From Bacteroidota bacterium (GTDB lineage Bacteria > Bacteroidota > Bacteroidia > Chitinophagales > Chitinophagaceae): a DNA stretch of 64,000 bases. The stretch covers positions 161,808 to 225,807 of the forward strand of contig JAFEAE010000019.1 in NCBI GenBank assembly GCA_018266575.1. The letters run 5' to 3'. A model generated the notes under the pieces. The model saw only the letters and a program-made list of their open reading frames with translations. It did no database searches and had not been told where the DNA came from. Made by a program: the position numbers and the translations under genes. Within the stretch, counting starts at the first letter, position 1; each line of letters starts with the position of its first letter. Shown here piece after piece: positions 18,321-26,840 of this stretch.

Positions 18321-18336
18321 GAACAATAGATTTTAG

Positions 18337-18344
18337 CAAATGTA
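18337..18344 (-). promoter_or_regulatory. -7 element for the PafA-like gene
   Basis: TACATTTG on the minus strand, an exact TAnnTTTG match ending 16 bases before the ATG at 18320. Confidence 0.55.
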
Positions 18345-18467
18345 TTTGAATTCAGGTTTTGGTTGATTAAAAATCGGGGGAGTTTGCAATTATTAATCAG
18401 CAATTAAAGCGCAATCGTTTGCATTTTCACCGTTATTAAACGACATTTACCAACTCATGTATCCAGC

Positions 18468-18498
18468 CTTGCCCATTGCCGCAAATACATTATTTTTG
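18468..18498 (+). promoter_or_regulatory. Bacteroidota promoter for the alpha-oxoamine synthase gene
   Basis: CTTG at 18468-18471, a 19-base spacer and TATTTTTG at 18491-18498: one of the best -33/-7 matches in the window, 34 bases ahead of the ATG. Confidence 0.8.
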
Positions 18499-18532
18499 CG
18501 TCAATTTTTAGTTCAGAAAAACATAATAAAAT

Positions 18533-19789
18533 ATGGCAGATATCTTTGAAAGGCTGATCAAACATTACGGCCCCATCGGGCAGCACCGTGAAAGGGCCCA
18601 CGGTTATTTTGCATTTCCAAAATTAGAAGGCGAAATAGGAAGCCACATGAAATTCCGTGGCAAAGAAATGATCGTTTGGAGCCTCAATAATTATTTGGGA
18701 CTGGCAAACCATCCTGAAGTAAGAAAAGCAGATGCCGATGCTGCGAAAGAATTTGGATTGGCAACACCTATGGGTGCACGCATGATGAGTGGGAACAGTA
18801 ATTACCACGAACAGTTAGAAAAAGAATTAGCCGAGTTTGTGTATAAAGAAGATGCTGCATTATTAAATTACGGCTACCAGGGAATGGTTAGCATTATCGA
18901 TGTTTTATGCAGCCGCCATGATGTTATTGTGTACGATGCAGAATCACATGCATGTATAATAGACGGTTTACGCTTGCATCCAGGCCATCGTTATGTTTTT
19001 AAACATAATGATGTTGATGATTGTGAAAAACAATTGCAACGTGCTGCTGCACTTGTTGAAAAACAAAAAGCCGGTGGCATACTTGTTATTACAGAAGGAG
19101 TTTTTGGAATGGCAGGAGACCAGGGGAAATTAAAAGAAATAGCTGCATTAAAAGACAAATATCAATTTCGTTTATTGGTTGACGATGCCCATGGCTTCGG
19201 TACACTCGGCAAAACCGGCGCCGGCGCTGGTGAAGAACAGGGTGTGCAGGATAAGATCGACCTGTATTTTTCTACGTTTGCAAAATCAATGGCATCTATC
19301 GGTGCATTTGTTGCAGGAGATAAAACGATCATCGATTATATCCGCTACAATATCCGCAGCCAGATATTTGCGAAAAGTTTACCCATGCCATTTGTGTTGG
19401 GAAATTTGAAAAGATTACAATTGTTACGCAACCACGTTGAGTTAAAAAATAAATTGTGGGAGAATGCACTCAAATTGCAAAACGGGCTAAAGGCAAGAGG
19501 TTTTGATATTGGCAAAACGGATTCTGTTGTTACACCTGTATATATGAAAGGCGATATTCCTGAAGCAACTGCAATGGTAACAGACCTGCGTGAAAATTTC
19601 AGGATATTCTGCTCGATTGTTGTGTATCCTGTTATTCCAAAAGGGCATATTATTTACCGGTTAATCCCTACTTCGGTGCATACAGATGCTGATATAGAAA
19701 AAACATTGGAAGCCTTTGAAATAACAAAGAAGAAGCTGGACGCAGGGGAATATAAAGTAGAAGCAATACCACACATGGCAGAGGCTTAA
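18533..19789 (+). CDS. Alpha-oxoamine synthase (serine palmitoyltransferase / cysteate acyltransferase type)
   Basis: A 418-residue PLP enzyme of the family that joins an amino acid to an acyl-CoA with loss of CO2 (Kbl, BioF, HemA, SPT). NNYLGLANHPEV, DAESHACIIDG, VDDAHGFGTLGKTG and the PLP lysine in TFAKSMASIGAF (about 250) are seen. There is no bioA/bioB or tdh next to it, so biotin or threonine roles lack support. In Bacteroidota, homologues of this kind start sphingolipid synthesis (from serine) or sulfonolipid synthesis (from cysteate). The amino-acid substrate cannot be told from sequence alone. It is monocistronic with its own promoter and terminator. Confidence 0.85.
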   Translation: MADIFERLIKHYGPIGQHRERAHGYFAFPKLEGEIGSHMKFRGKEMIVWSLNNYLGLANHPEVRKADADAAKEFGLATPMGARMMSGNSNYHEQLEKELAEFVYKEDAALLNYGYQGMVSIIDVLCSRHDVIVYDAESHACIIDGLRLHPGHRYVFKHNDVDDCEKQLQRAAALVEKQKAGGILVITEGVFGMAGDQGKLKEIAALKDKYQFRLLVDDAHGFGTLGKTGAGAGEEQGVQDKIDLYFSTFAKSMASIGAFVAGDKTIIDYIRYNIRSQIFAKSLPMPFVLGNLKRLQLLRNHVELKNKLWENALKLQNGLKARGFDIGKTDSVVTPVYMKGDIPEATAMVTDLRENFRIFCSIVVYPVIPKGHIIYRLIPTSVHTDADIEKTLEAFEITKKKLDAGEYKVEAIPHMAEA

Positions 19790-19815
19790 AAGGGAAATAA
19801 CCCAAATTTAATATT

Positions 19816-19846
19816 AAAAGCCCTGTTAGATAAAACAGGGCTTTTT
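19816..19846 (+). terminator. Rho-independent terminator after the oxoamine synthase gene
   Basis: AAAAGCCCTGTT and AACAGGGCTTTTT arms around a short A/T loop, 26 bases after the stop codon. Confidence 0.9.
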
Positions 19847-19871
19847 CTTTATTTCTTTAGATAATATCTAC

Positions 19872-19942
19872 AAAAAAGAAGCCCCGCCGAAGCGGGGCTG
19901 CACTAATCAAATACCATTAACCATTAAACCTTATCCTATGAA
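19872..19942 (-). ncRNA. Candidate small RNA with UUCG terminator
   Basis: On the minus strand a TATATTTG element (19947-19954) is followed after about 70 bases by a strong intrinsic terminator: AGCCCCGC, loop TTCG, GCGGGGCT (19880-19899), then TCTTTTTT. The transcript would begin near 19942, contain the repeated words GGTTTAATGGTTAATGG, and end near 19872. No protein can be encoded in this span. It lies 160 bases downstream of the thioredoxin-like gene on the same strand, so a processed 3' UTR is the alternative. The boundaries are estimates. Confidence 0.5.
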
Positions 19943-19946
19943 AACT

Positions 19947-19954
19947 CAAATATA
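19947..19954 (-). promoter_or_regulatory. -7 element for the candidate small RNA
   Basis: TATATTTG on the minus strand, with a TTG 17 bases further upstream. It fits the pattern seen ahead of protein genes here, yet no open frame follows. Confidence 0.5.
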
Positions 19955-20102
19955 AGATGTTAGAATTGAAACAATAACCTTTTTGGTAATTTTTTTTTTA
20001 CCCAGAAACCATGAAATTGATTAAAATCAACTGTATTTTATACATTTAATCCTTTAGGGGTCGCAAATGGAGGCTTTTTTGGTTAATTCGCGGAGAATGA
20101 TG

Positions 20103-20636
20103 CTATTGCCAACCTGGCTTAAAATTTTTCTGGTATTCATCGAAAGGGATTTTTCCGTATGCCCCCTCTCCAAAATATTTTGCGATCAATTCAAAATCCT
20201 TCACTTCAAGATAGCCGGGAATTGCCTGTGGCTCGCTCCCGTCTGTAGGTATTATTACAGTGGTTGGAAATGCAAGCCTGCCTTGTGTAAGGTAAACTGC
20301 AAAATCATTAGAGCGGTAATTGGCATTAAAACTATAGGTCTTGTTCTTCCATAATATTTTCTCTTTTGTTTCAGCATTTAGTTTAACCGTATAAAATTTG
20401 TCCTGCAGGTATTCAACCACGTTTTTGTTTGTGTAGGTTTTTTTATCCATCACTTTGCACCATCCGCACCAGTCGGTATATAAATCGATCAGCAAAGGCT
20501 TTTTTTCTTTTTGCAATTCGGCTACGGCTTCATTTAAACTCATCCATTTCACTCGTTCGCCGGAGAATGAAGGTTTTTTTGCGCCGCAAAAAAGCAATAC
20601 AGCAGCACATAAAAACATCAGCTTAAATTTTTGCAT
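20103..20636 (-). CDS. Thioredoxin-fold protein, exported
   Basis: A 177-residue protein with an N-terminal hydrophobic signal (MQKFKLMFLCAAVLLFC) and a thioredoxin fold holding WCGWCK, a CxxC redox motif. It likely works in the periplasm on disulfides or as a folding helper; the DLYTDWCGWCK context resembles DUF255/thioredoxin_7 proteins. The ATG at 20636 was chosen because translation from 20693 would prefix 19 residues overlapping the divergent ubiX start and would lie upstream of the TAACTTTG element. It is transcribed divergently from ubiX with 35 bases between starts. Confidence 0.82.
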   Translation of the reverse strand: MQKFKLMFLCAAVLLFCGAKKPSFSGERVKWMSLNEAVAELQKEKKPLLIDLYTDWCGWCKVMDKKTYTNKNVVEYLQDKFYTVKLNAETKEKILWKNKTYSFNANYRSNDFAVYLTQGRLAFPTTVIIPTDGSEPQAIPGYLEVKDFELIAKYFGEGAYGKIPFDEYQKNFKPGWQ

Positions 20637-20638
20637 AG

Positions 20639-20661
20639 TATTTTTGTTTACTACAAAGTTA
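20639..20661. promoter_or_regulatory. Back-to-back divergent -7 elements
   Basis: The plus strand has TATTTTTG at 20639-20646 for ubiX (ATG 20672); the minus strand has TAACTTTG at 20654-20661 for the thioredoxin-like gene (ATG 20636). Both are exact TAnnTTTG matches packed within 35 bases, so the two polymerase footprints would overlap. Confidence 0.6.
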
Positions 20662-20671
20662 AACAAATACC

Positions 20672-21229
20672 ATGCGAAAAATTGTTGTAGCAATTACAGG
20701 TGCAAGCGGATCGGTCTATGCAAAACTATTATTGGATAAATTGATCCAACTAAAAACTCAGTGGGATGACGTTGCGGTTGTAATGACAGAAAATGCGAAA
20801 GAAGTATGGAAAACAGAATTGGATAACGATGGCTATAAAAGTTATACCGTCCGTTTTTTTTCGCAACAGGATTTTTCTGCGCCGTTTGCATCAGGTTCGG
20901 GGAAATATGATACGATGATAATCATTCCATGTTCTATGGGAACTTTAGGAAGAATTGCCAATGGAATTTCCTCTGATTTAATTACAAGAGCTGCTGATGT
21001 TGTTTTGAAAGAAAGGAGGAAACTAATTTGCGTAGTCCGTGATACACCATATAATCTTATTCACATCCGCAATATGGAAACAGTTACACTTGCCGGGGGC
21101 ATTATTTGTCCTGCAACACCATCATTTTACAGCAAACCCTCAAGTATAGACGAAGTTGCTGCAACTGTGGTTGATCGTGTTCTTGACCTTGCAGGGTTTG
21201 ATATCAGTACTTTTCGTTGGGGGAAATGA
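20672..21229 (+). CDS. ubiX: Flavin prenyltransferase UbiX
   Basis: Makes prenylated FMN, the cofactor of UbiD-type decarboxylases, from FMN and dimethylallyl phosphate. The 185-residue length and the motifs AITGASGS (7-14), IIIPCSMGTLGRIANGISSDLITRAADV and RDTPYNLIHIRNM are diagnostic. No ubiD partner is seen in the window. Transcription is from the divergent region shared with the thioredoxin-like gene. Confidence 0.95.
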   Translation: MRKIVVAITGASGSVYAKLLLDKLIQLKTQWDDVAVVMTENAKEVWKTELDNDGYKSYTVRFFSQQDFSAPFASGSGKYDTMIIIPCSMGTLGRIANGISSDLITRAADVVLKERRKLICVVRDTPYNLIHIRNMETVTLAGGIICPATPSFYSKPSSIDEVAATVVDRVLDLAGFDISTFRWGK

Positions 21230-21230
21230 A

Positions 21231-21264
21231 ACAGTCCGCAGTCTTCGGTTGTCAGTCGCCAGTA
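21231..21264 (+). repeat. R4 GTC/GAC-rich repeat, single arm
   Basis: AGTCCGCAGTCTTCGGTTGTCAG and the following GTCGCCAGT begin immediately after the ubiX stop. It resembles the arms of the R4 pairs at 3981 and 41707 but has no clear inverted partner. Confidence 0.5.
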
Positions 21265-21307
21265 GAGCATGTAATTACAAACTTCAAACCATAAAAGATC
21301 ACCCAAT

Positions 21308-21976
21308 TTAATTTCTTAAATCTACTTCATCCACTCCGGGATATTTTGATTTATCGAAAACGAAAGTTGTGTCGTTGAGAGAGCTATTGCCATTCAACTT
21401 ATTAATGGTGAGCGTATATTTTGTTCCGTTCTTTTCCAATGATTTCAAACTGTACATCGTATTTGTTTTTTTATCGATGTAGAGATAAACCTTGTAGAAT
21501 GTTTTTGTTTTGTCAATTGGTGTTAACTCAATTTCCGCAAGATTTTTTCCGGCTTGTGTAACATTGCCGTTCAATTTGTATAAAAAATCTTTGTCGTAAA
21601 AATTAGTGAAAAATTTTTCCGGGGTGATGGTTTTAACGGAAGGATCAACTTTTGCAATGGTCACTTCATTGGTTGATTTATCATACGTCCATGTATTCTT
21701 TCCATCACAAAAAATTTCCTGTCCGGTTATACTTATGCGGTATTGCATGCCTTTCAGGTAAAGATTGCCTTTTTTTGTTCCCTGCAATTTTCCTTTGGCA
21801 TCTGTTACAGAAAGCGTAAATGCAGCTTCCACACCTTTGTACGATTTTACTTTTGTACTTACCTGGTCAAGAATTTTTTTTGCATCAGGATCATTTTTGC
21901 CAATGCTATTGTTCTGTGAAAAAGAAACCGACGCAAAACTTACCATACACAGACAAGCAATAATTATATGTTTCAT
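21308..21976 (-). CDS. lolA: LolA-like outer-membrane lipoprotein carrier
   Basis: A 222-residue periplasmic protein with a signal peptide (cleavage near SFSQ) and a LolA beta-sheet fold. Recognisable segments are DQVSTKVKSYKGVEAAFTLS, the GNLYLKGMQYRI strand and GKNTWTYDKSTNEVTI. It should shuttle lipoproteins from the inner to the outer membrane. It lies 110 bases downstream of ftsK, a common Bacteroidota arrangement, yet has its own TATCTTTG element 31 bases before the start. Confidence 0.88.
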   Translation of the reverse strand: MKHIIIACLCMVSFASVSFSQNNSIGKNDPDAKKILDQVSTKVKSYKGVEAAFTLSVTDAKGKLQGTKKGNLYLKGMQYRISITGQEIFCDGKNTWTYDKSTNEVTIAKVDPSVKTITPEKFFTNFYDKDFLYKLNGNVTQAGKNLAEIELTPIDKTKTFYKVYLYIDKKTNTMYSLKSLEKNGTKYTLTINKLNGNSSLNDTTFVFDKSKYPGVDEVDLRN

Positions 21977-22007
21977 ATAGTCTCAGTTAAAATTTCCAAA
22001 TGAGGCG

Positions 22008-22015
22008 CAAAGATA
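22008..22015 (-). promoter_or_regulatory. -7 element for lolA
   Basis: TATCTTTG on the minus strand, an exact match ending 31 bases before the lolA ATG, within the ftsK-lolA gap. Confidence 0.55.
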
Positions 22016-22086
22016 TCGTAAAACCTGCAAAGCTGTGACTTTGTATAAGATTAAAGGTTTTACGGGCAATGGGGATTAACAAATTT

Positions 22087-24672
22087 CTAACCTAAATCCA
22101 TGAGGTACTGGTCGAGTTCCATTTCCGTTTTTATTAATACATCGCGTGCTTTACTTCCCTGGTTTGGGCCAACAACTCCGGCAGCTTCCAATTGGTCCAT
22201 CAATCTTCCAGCACGATTATATCCTAATTTCATTCTGCGTTGCAGTAATGAAGTAGAACCAATTTGGTTTTGTACAATCAACCTCGCGGCATCTTCAAAC
22301 AACGGGTCGCGGTCTGCAAGATCAAAATCTTTCCCTTCCATTTCTTTTTCATCAACATATTCCGGCAGTAAAAATGCCTGCGGATAACCACGCTGGTCGC
22401 CGATGAATTCTGTGATCTCTTCCACTTCAGGTGTATCAACAAATGCGCATTGCAAACGCGTGATTTCCCCGTTATAAGAGATCAGCATATCCCCTTTCCC
22501 GATCAATTGCTCCGCACCTCCCGTATCAAGTATTGTGCGTGAATCTATTTTTGAAGAAACTTTAAATGCAATGCGTGCAGGGAAGTTTGCTTTGATAGTT
22601 CCTGTAATAATATTTACAGAAGGTCTTTGCGTTGCGATGATCAGATGGATACCAACTGCACGGGCCAACTGAGCTAACCGGGCGATTGGCATTTCCACTT
22701 CTTTTCCGGCAGTCATAATTAAATCTGCAAATTCATCCACAACCAAAACAATGAACGGAAGATATTGATGCCCTTTTTGCGGATTTAGTTTTCGTTTAAT
22801 GAATTTATCATTATACTCTTTAATATTTCTTGCACTTGCTTCTTTAAGCAGGTCGTAACGATTATCCATCTCAATACACAACGCATTCAAAGTATGAATT
22901 ACTTTCTTGGTATCGGTAATGATCGCTTCTTCTTCGCCGGGAAGTTTTGCTAAAAAATGTTTTTCGATAGTCCGGTATAAACTCAATTCCACTTTCTTCG
23001 GATCAACCAAAACCAGTTTTAGTTGTGAAGGGTGTTTTTTATAGAGAAGGGAAACAAGAATTGCATTCAACCCAACTGATTTACCTTGCCCGGTTGCACC
23101 AGCCATTAATAAATGCGGCATAGCTGAAAGGTCAACAATAAAATTTTCATTGTCGATCTTTTTTCCAATAGCAATCGGAAGATTAAAATTATTATACTGA
23201 AATTTTTCAGAAGCTAATAAAGTGCGCATACTCACAACCGTCTTTTTTACATTAGGCACTTCAATACCAATCGTCCCTTTCCCGGGAATTGGCGCAATAA
23301 TACGAATGCCAAGCGCAGCAAGGCTTAGCGCAATATCATCTTCCAGGTTTTTAATACGGGAAATGCGGACACCAGCGGCAGGAACAATTTCATATAATGT
23401 TACGGTTGGACCAACCGTTGCGCTGATCTTCTGAATTTCGATATCATAATTTTTCAGCGTGCCGATGATCTGGTTTTTGTTTGCTTCCAGTTCATTTGCA
23501 TCCTGTACTATTTTCTCACTGCCATGCGCCTCGAGTAGTTCCAGTGAAGGATATTTATAATCACGCAAATCCAATGTAGGCTCATAATCCGGCTGATCGG
23601 TTGACTTGCGTTCCAGTTCGGTGGCATCTTCATTATCATTTTCAACTTCTGCTTTATCGTCATGTTCGTCAACTTCAGGCAAATTTGTTTTTATCTCCAG
23701 TTCAAGATCAGATGTTTTGTTTTTTATGGGAATCGTTTTTTCAACCGGCTTAACCATTTTGGCGGGTTCCTGCAAAATAGTTTCCATCGATTCTTCTATT
23801 GGCAATTCCTCTTTAACAACAGGCTCGTCTTTTTTTGCAGCTTCTTTCTTTTCATCAATATCTTTTTCGATCAGTTTCAAATCTGTCGAAGGATTTGTAT
23901 CGAAATTATTTTTTGGCGGGATCACCGTTATCCTGCTTTCACCTTTCAGTTTGTTACCTTTTTCATTAGCCACATTCTCTTCTACAAATAATTTTGCGTT
24001 ATCATCCCCGGCTATCACTTCTTCAGGTTGCACCAGTTTTTCTTTTTTAGGAATCACAGGAACTTTAAACACCGGGTTGAACCTCCAGATAATATATGCA
24101 AGCCCTGCAACAAGCAATAATGCGGCTGTGCCTATCCAACCTATTGCGTGTATAAGCCAGTTGCTGACAATATTCCCTACTTCCCCACCCCACGGAAAAC
24201 TGTTCCCTTTAAAAATAAATGCAAGCGCCACACTGAAGAACAATAACCCGGCAAGAACATAACGAAGGTTCCTGCCGACGGAAAATACTTTTTTCTTGAA
24301 TAATAAATTAACACCTACTATAAAAAAAAACGAACAGAAAAAATAAGATGCAATACCAAAACCATTGTAGATAAACTGGTGTGACACATAAGCGCCAAGA
24401 TTGCCAAGAAGGTTTGCGGTTTTCTCATTGGAAGAATGCCATAGCATGGATATGCCATTAGAAACACTGGCGAAATCATTTTTCCAGGTAAAAAGATAGG
24501 AAGTAAATGCAATTAAAAGGAAAACCGACAGCAGCAAAAAAACAGCTCCGGTAATTTTGTGGGTACGTTCGTCTTTAACCACTTGCCGCATCGTAACCCG
24601 CTCTTCTTTTTCAACCGCCAATTTACCCTTTGCGGCAGGTTGAGACTTTTTCGACTTCTTGCTATTTGCCAT
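22087..24672 (-). CDS. ftsK: DNA translocase FtsK/SpoIIIE
   Basis: An 861-residue septal DNA pump that clears chromosome ends at division. About four membrane segments lie in residues 40-200, then an acidic, Lys/Glu-rich linker (210-380), the alpha and beta motor domains with Walker A AGATGQGKS (about 525) and Walker B LVVDEFADL (about 645), and a C-terminal gamma winged helix (RRMKLGYNRAGRLMDQLE) that reads polar DNA motifs. The linker is shorter than in E. coli. A TATCTTTG element ends only 5 bases before this ATG, so the message may be nearly leaderless; Met28 is an alternative start. Confidence 0.95.
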   Translation of the reverse strand: MANSKKSKKSQPAAKGKLAVEKEERVTMRQVVKDERTHKITGAVFLLLSVFLLIAFTSYLFTWKNDFASVSNGISMLWHSSNEKTANLLGNLGAYVSHQFIYNGFGIASYFFCSFFFIVGVNLLFKKKVFSVGRNLRYVLAGLLFFSVALAFIFKGNSFPWGGEVGNIVSNWLIHAIGWIGTAALLLVAGLAYIIWRFNPVFKVPVIPKKEKLVQPEEVIAGDDNAKLFVEENVANEKGNKLKGESRITVIPPKNNFDTNPSTDLKLIEKDIDEKKEAAKKDEPVVKEELPIEESMETILQEPAKMVKPVEKTIPIKNKTSDLELEIKTNLPEVDEHDDKAEVENDNEDATELERKSTDQPDYEPTLDLRDYKYPSLELLEAHGSEKIVQDANELEANKNQIIGTLKNYDIEIQKISATVGPTVTLYEIVPAAGVRISRIKNLEDDIALSLAALGIRIIAPIPGKGTIGIEVPNVKKTVVSMRTLLASEKFQYNNFNLPIAIGKKIDNENFIVDLSAMPHLLMAGATGQGKSVGLNAILVSLLYKKHPSQLKLVLVDPKKVELSLYRTIEKHFLAKLPGEEEAIITDTKKVIHTLNALCIEMDNRYDLLKEASARNIKEYNDKFIKRKLNPQKGHQYLPFIVLVVDEFADLIMTAGKEVEMPIARLAQLARAVGIHLIIATQRPSVNIITGTIKANFPARIAFKVSSKIDSRTILDTGGAEQLIGKGDMLISYNGEITRLQCAFVDTPEVEEITEFIGDQRGYPQAFLLPEYVDEKEMEGKDFDLADRDPLFEDAARLIVQNQIGSTSLLQRRMKLGYNRAGRLMDQLEAAGVVGPNQGSKARDVLIKTEMELDQYLMDLG

Positions 24673-24677
24673 GCACG

Positions 24678-24685
24678 CAAAGATA
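24678..24685 (-). promoter_or_regulatory. -7 element abutting the ftsK start
   Basis: TATCTTTG on the minus strand, five bases from the annotated ATG. Confidence 0.5.
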
Positions 24686-24899
24686 AGTAACCTTATATTG
24701 TTTTTTCATAAAGAGAAAACCAGTGGCGTCTCCTTCCGGATCTTTAACTCCGGCGAATTGATATCGCAAAGATCACTCTTTCGTCGGGATGACAAACGCT
24801 GAATCAAATTCTTAATTCAAACACTATCAAAACGTATTGCAATTTCAGGTTTGAAATAATAAATTGTAATTTCCCAACTTACAATCACCTGAAGTAAGA

Positions 24900-26837
24900 A
24901 TGACCAAAGCGCAACTTTATATCCTTTTCCTAATTTCCCCGGTTGTTTTATTTCTTTTTGAAGGGCATGTTTATGCGCAGGTGAAACCGGATTCAACGAT
25001 TTTGGATGTTAACAAAGTTGAATTTGTACAGGCTTTGTATCCGTATTCATTCATTGAAGTAAGAAAAAATGATGTACCTGACGACAGCATTCCGCTTCTT
25101 CGATTCGGCAAATCGTTACCGGAAAAATACAGCGTGAATATCCCAAACAGTCTTGTAAATAAATCCGTATACCTGAAATTCGTTTTGCAAAATACTGCTG
25201 ACACTGCGTTAAGTGTATATTTTTTTGGCGGCACTTATGTGAAAGACATTGCTATTTTCAAAGCAGATGTAAATAATATTCGCCACACATTTGAGCAGGT
25301 AAAAACCGCGCACATCTCAAGCCTCTCGAACCTTCCGCTAATCATGCTGGGCCCTAAATCGGCCAGTGTAATTTTTGTACGTTTAATATTTGTAAAAACA
25401 CAGGTCAATTCCCTTGCGCCAAGGATCATCAATAAAAATTTTACCAATTATTTCAAGACGGAGTTATTGAGCAGAAGAGCGAGCATCGGATTGATTACTT
25501 ACATTGTATCAGGCATTTTGCTGATGATGATTTTTTATTCGCTTGCCGTATACCTGCAAAGTTTCAAAATAGAATTCCTGTTTTATACAGGTTATACATT
25601 GTTCATGGGATTGCTACTTTTCCTGAAATCTTTTTTATTCGGCGCCACATCTTCGTTCAATTATATTTTTGAAGGCTATCTTGATTTTATTATGCAAGGT
25701 GCCGGGTACATTTTTTATATGATGTTCATCAGAAAATTCCTGGATACAAAAACAAAATATCCCTTTCTCGAAAAATTTTTAACGGCAAGCCAGTGGCTGG
25801 TTGGGGCATTACTTGTGGTGTTTTCCTTCTTTTATTTTTTTGTAAATGATTTTTCTTTTATCAACATCATTCAAAATACCACAAAACAGATACTGCTTAT
25901 TATCGGTATTGTGTTCGTTGTTTTCGGGTTTGGCAAAACAGACCGCTTAATGAAATATTTAGTATGGGGGCAATTGATCCTAATCTTTTTTTCCATTATT
26001 TCTTTTTTGCTTATTCTTAAACCTACATTGTTTGTAAAACCTCCGCCACATACAAGCAGTGTGCTCATTAATGACTCCTTATTGTATTACGAGATCGGGC
26101 TTATCCTGGAGTTGATCTTTTTCCTGATGGGCTTAGCATACAAAAACAGGATGGAAATTATTGAACGGGTAAAAGATGCCGAAAGGCTGAAATTAGAGAA
26201 TGAAAGAAAAGAATTTGAAAAACAGGTAGCAATTATTGAGGCGAAGCAGGAGGAACGCAACCGGATATCTGCAGATATGCATGATGAATTAGGTTCCGGC
26301 GTTACTGCAATCCGCCTGATGAGCGAAATTGTAAAAGCAAAAATGAAAGACCAGACTTTGCCAGAAATAGAAAAGATTTCTTATTCCGCAAATGAGCTAT
26401 TGAATAAAATGAATACGATTATCTGGACGATGATCAGCTCTAACGATTCAGTAGAAAGTCTTGTAGCTTATATTCGTGCGTATGCTGTAGAATTTTTTGA
26501 GAACACCCCTGTTGAATGCAGCCTGCATATTGCGCCGTCTATTTCTTCAAAAGAACTCAGTGGCGAAAAGAGAAGAAGTATTTTTTTAGCTGTAAAGGAA
26601 GCGTTGAATAATGTACTGAAACATTCGCAGGCAAAACTGGTGATGATAAATATCGATACGAATAATGGGTTATTAACTATTCAGATTGTTGATGACGGAG
26701 TTGGTATTGACCTGGATAACCTGAGAAAGTTTGGTAATGGCATGAACAATATGAAAAAAAGAATAGAAAGTATAGATGGCGAATTTAACATCGAAAATAA
26801 AAACGGCACAACACTGACATTCAGGCTGCAGCTTTGA
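24900..26837 (+). CDS. 7TMR-DISM sensor histidine kinase, orphan
   Basis: A 645-residue inner-membrane sensor. A signal peptide (to about residue 26) precedes a periplasmic 7TMR-DISM extracellular beta domain (about 30-180), then seven membrane segments (about 190-415), a coiled coil (ERVKDAERLKLENERKEFEKQ), and a HisKA_3-type dimerisation domain with the phospho-acceptor in RISADMHDELGSG (His about 461). The ATPase domain ends with DDGVGIDLDNLRKFGNGMNNM. This kinase class usually pairs with LuxR/NarL-type regulators; none is nearby. The ligand is unknown. Confidence 0.88.
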   Translation: MTKAQLYILFLISPVVLFLFEGHVYAQVKPDSTILDVNKVEFVQALYPYSFIEVRKNDVPDDSIPLLRFGKSLPEKYSVNIPNSLVNKSVYLKFVLQNTADTALSVYFFGGTYVKDIAIFKADVNNIRHTFEQVKTAHISSLSNLPLIMLGPKSASVIFVRLIFVKTQVNSLAPRIINKNFTNYFKTELLSRRASIGLITYIVSGILLMMIFYSLAVYLQSFKIEFLFYTGYTLFMGLLLFLKSFLFGATSSFNYIFEGYLDFIMQGAGYIFYMMFIRKFLDTKTKYPFLEKFLTASQWLVGALLVVFSFFYFFVNDFSFINIIQNTTKQILLIIGIVFVVFGFGKTDRLMKYLVWGQLILIFFSIISFLLILKPTLFVKPPPHTSSVLINDSLLYYEIGLILELIFFLMGLAYKNRMEIIERVKDAERLKLENERKEFEKQVAIIEAKQEERNRISADMHDELGSGVTAIRLMSEIVKAKMKDQTLPEIEKISYSANELLNKMNTIIWTMISSNDSVESLVAYIRAYAVEFFENTPVECSLHIAPSISSKELSGEKRRSIFLAVKEALNNVLKHSQAKLVMINIDTNNGLLTIQIVDDGVGIDLDNLRKFGNGMNNMKKRIESIDGEFNIENKNGTTLTFRLQL

Positions 26838-26840
26838 TTT

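Noticed and set aside
19938..19955. Five-codon frame MKTQI on the plus strand as a leader peptide
   Set aside because: No gene follows on that strand; the bases are better explained as the start and promoter region of a minus-strand sRNA.
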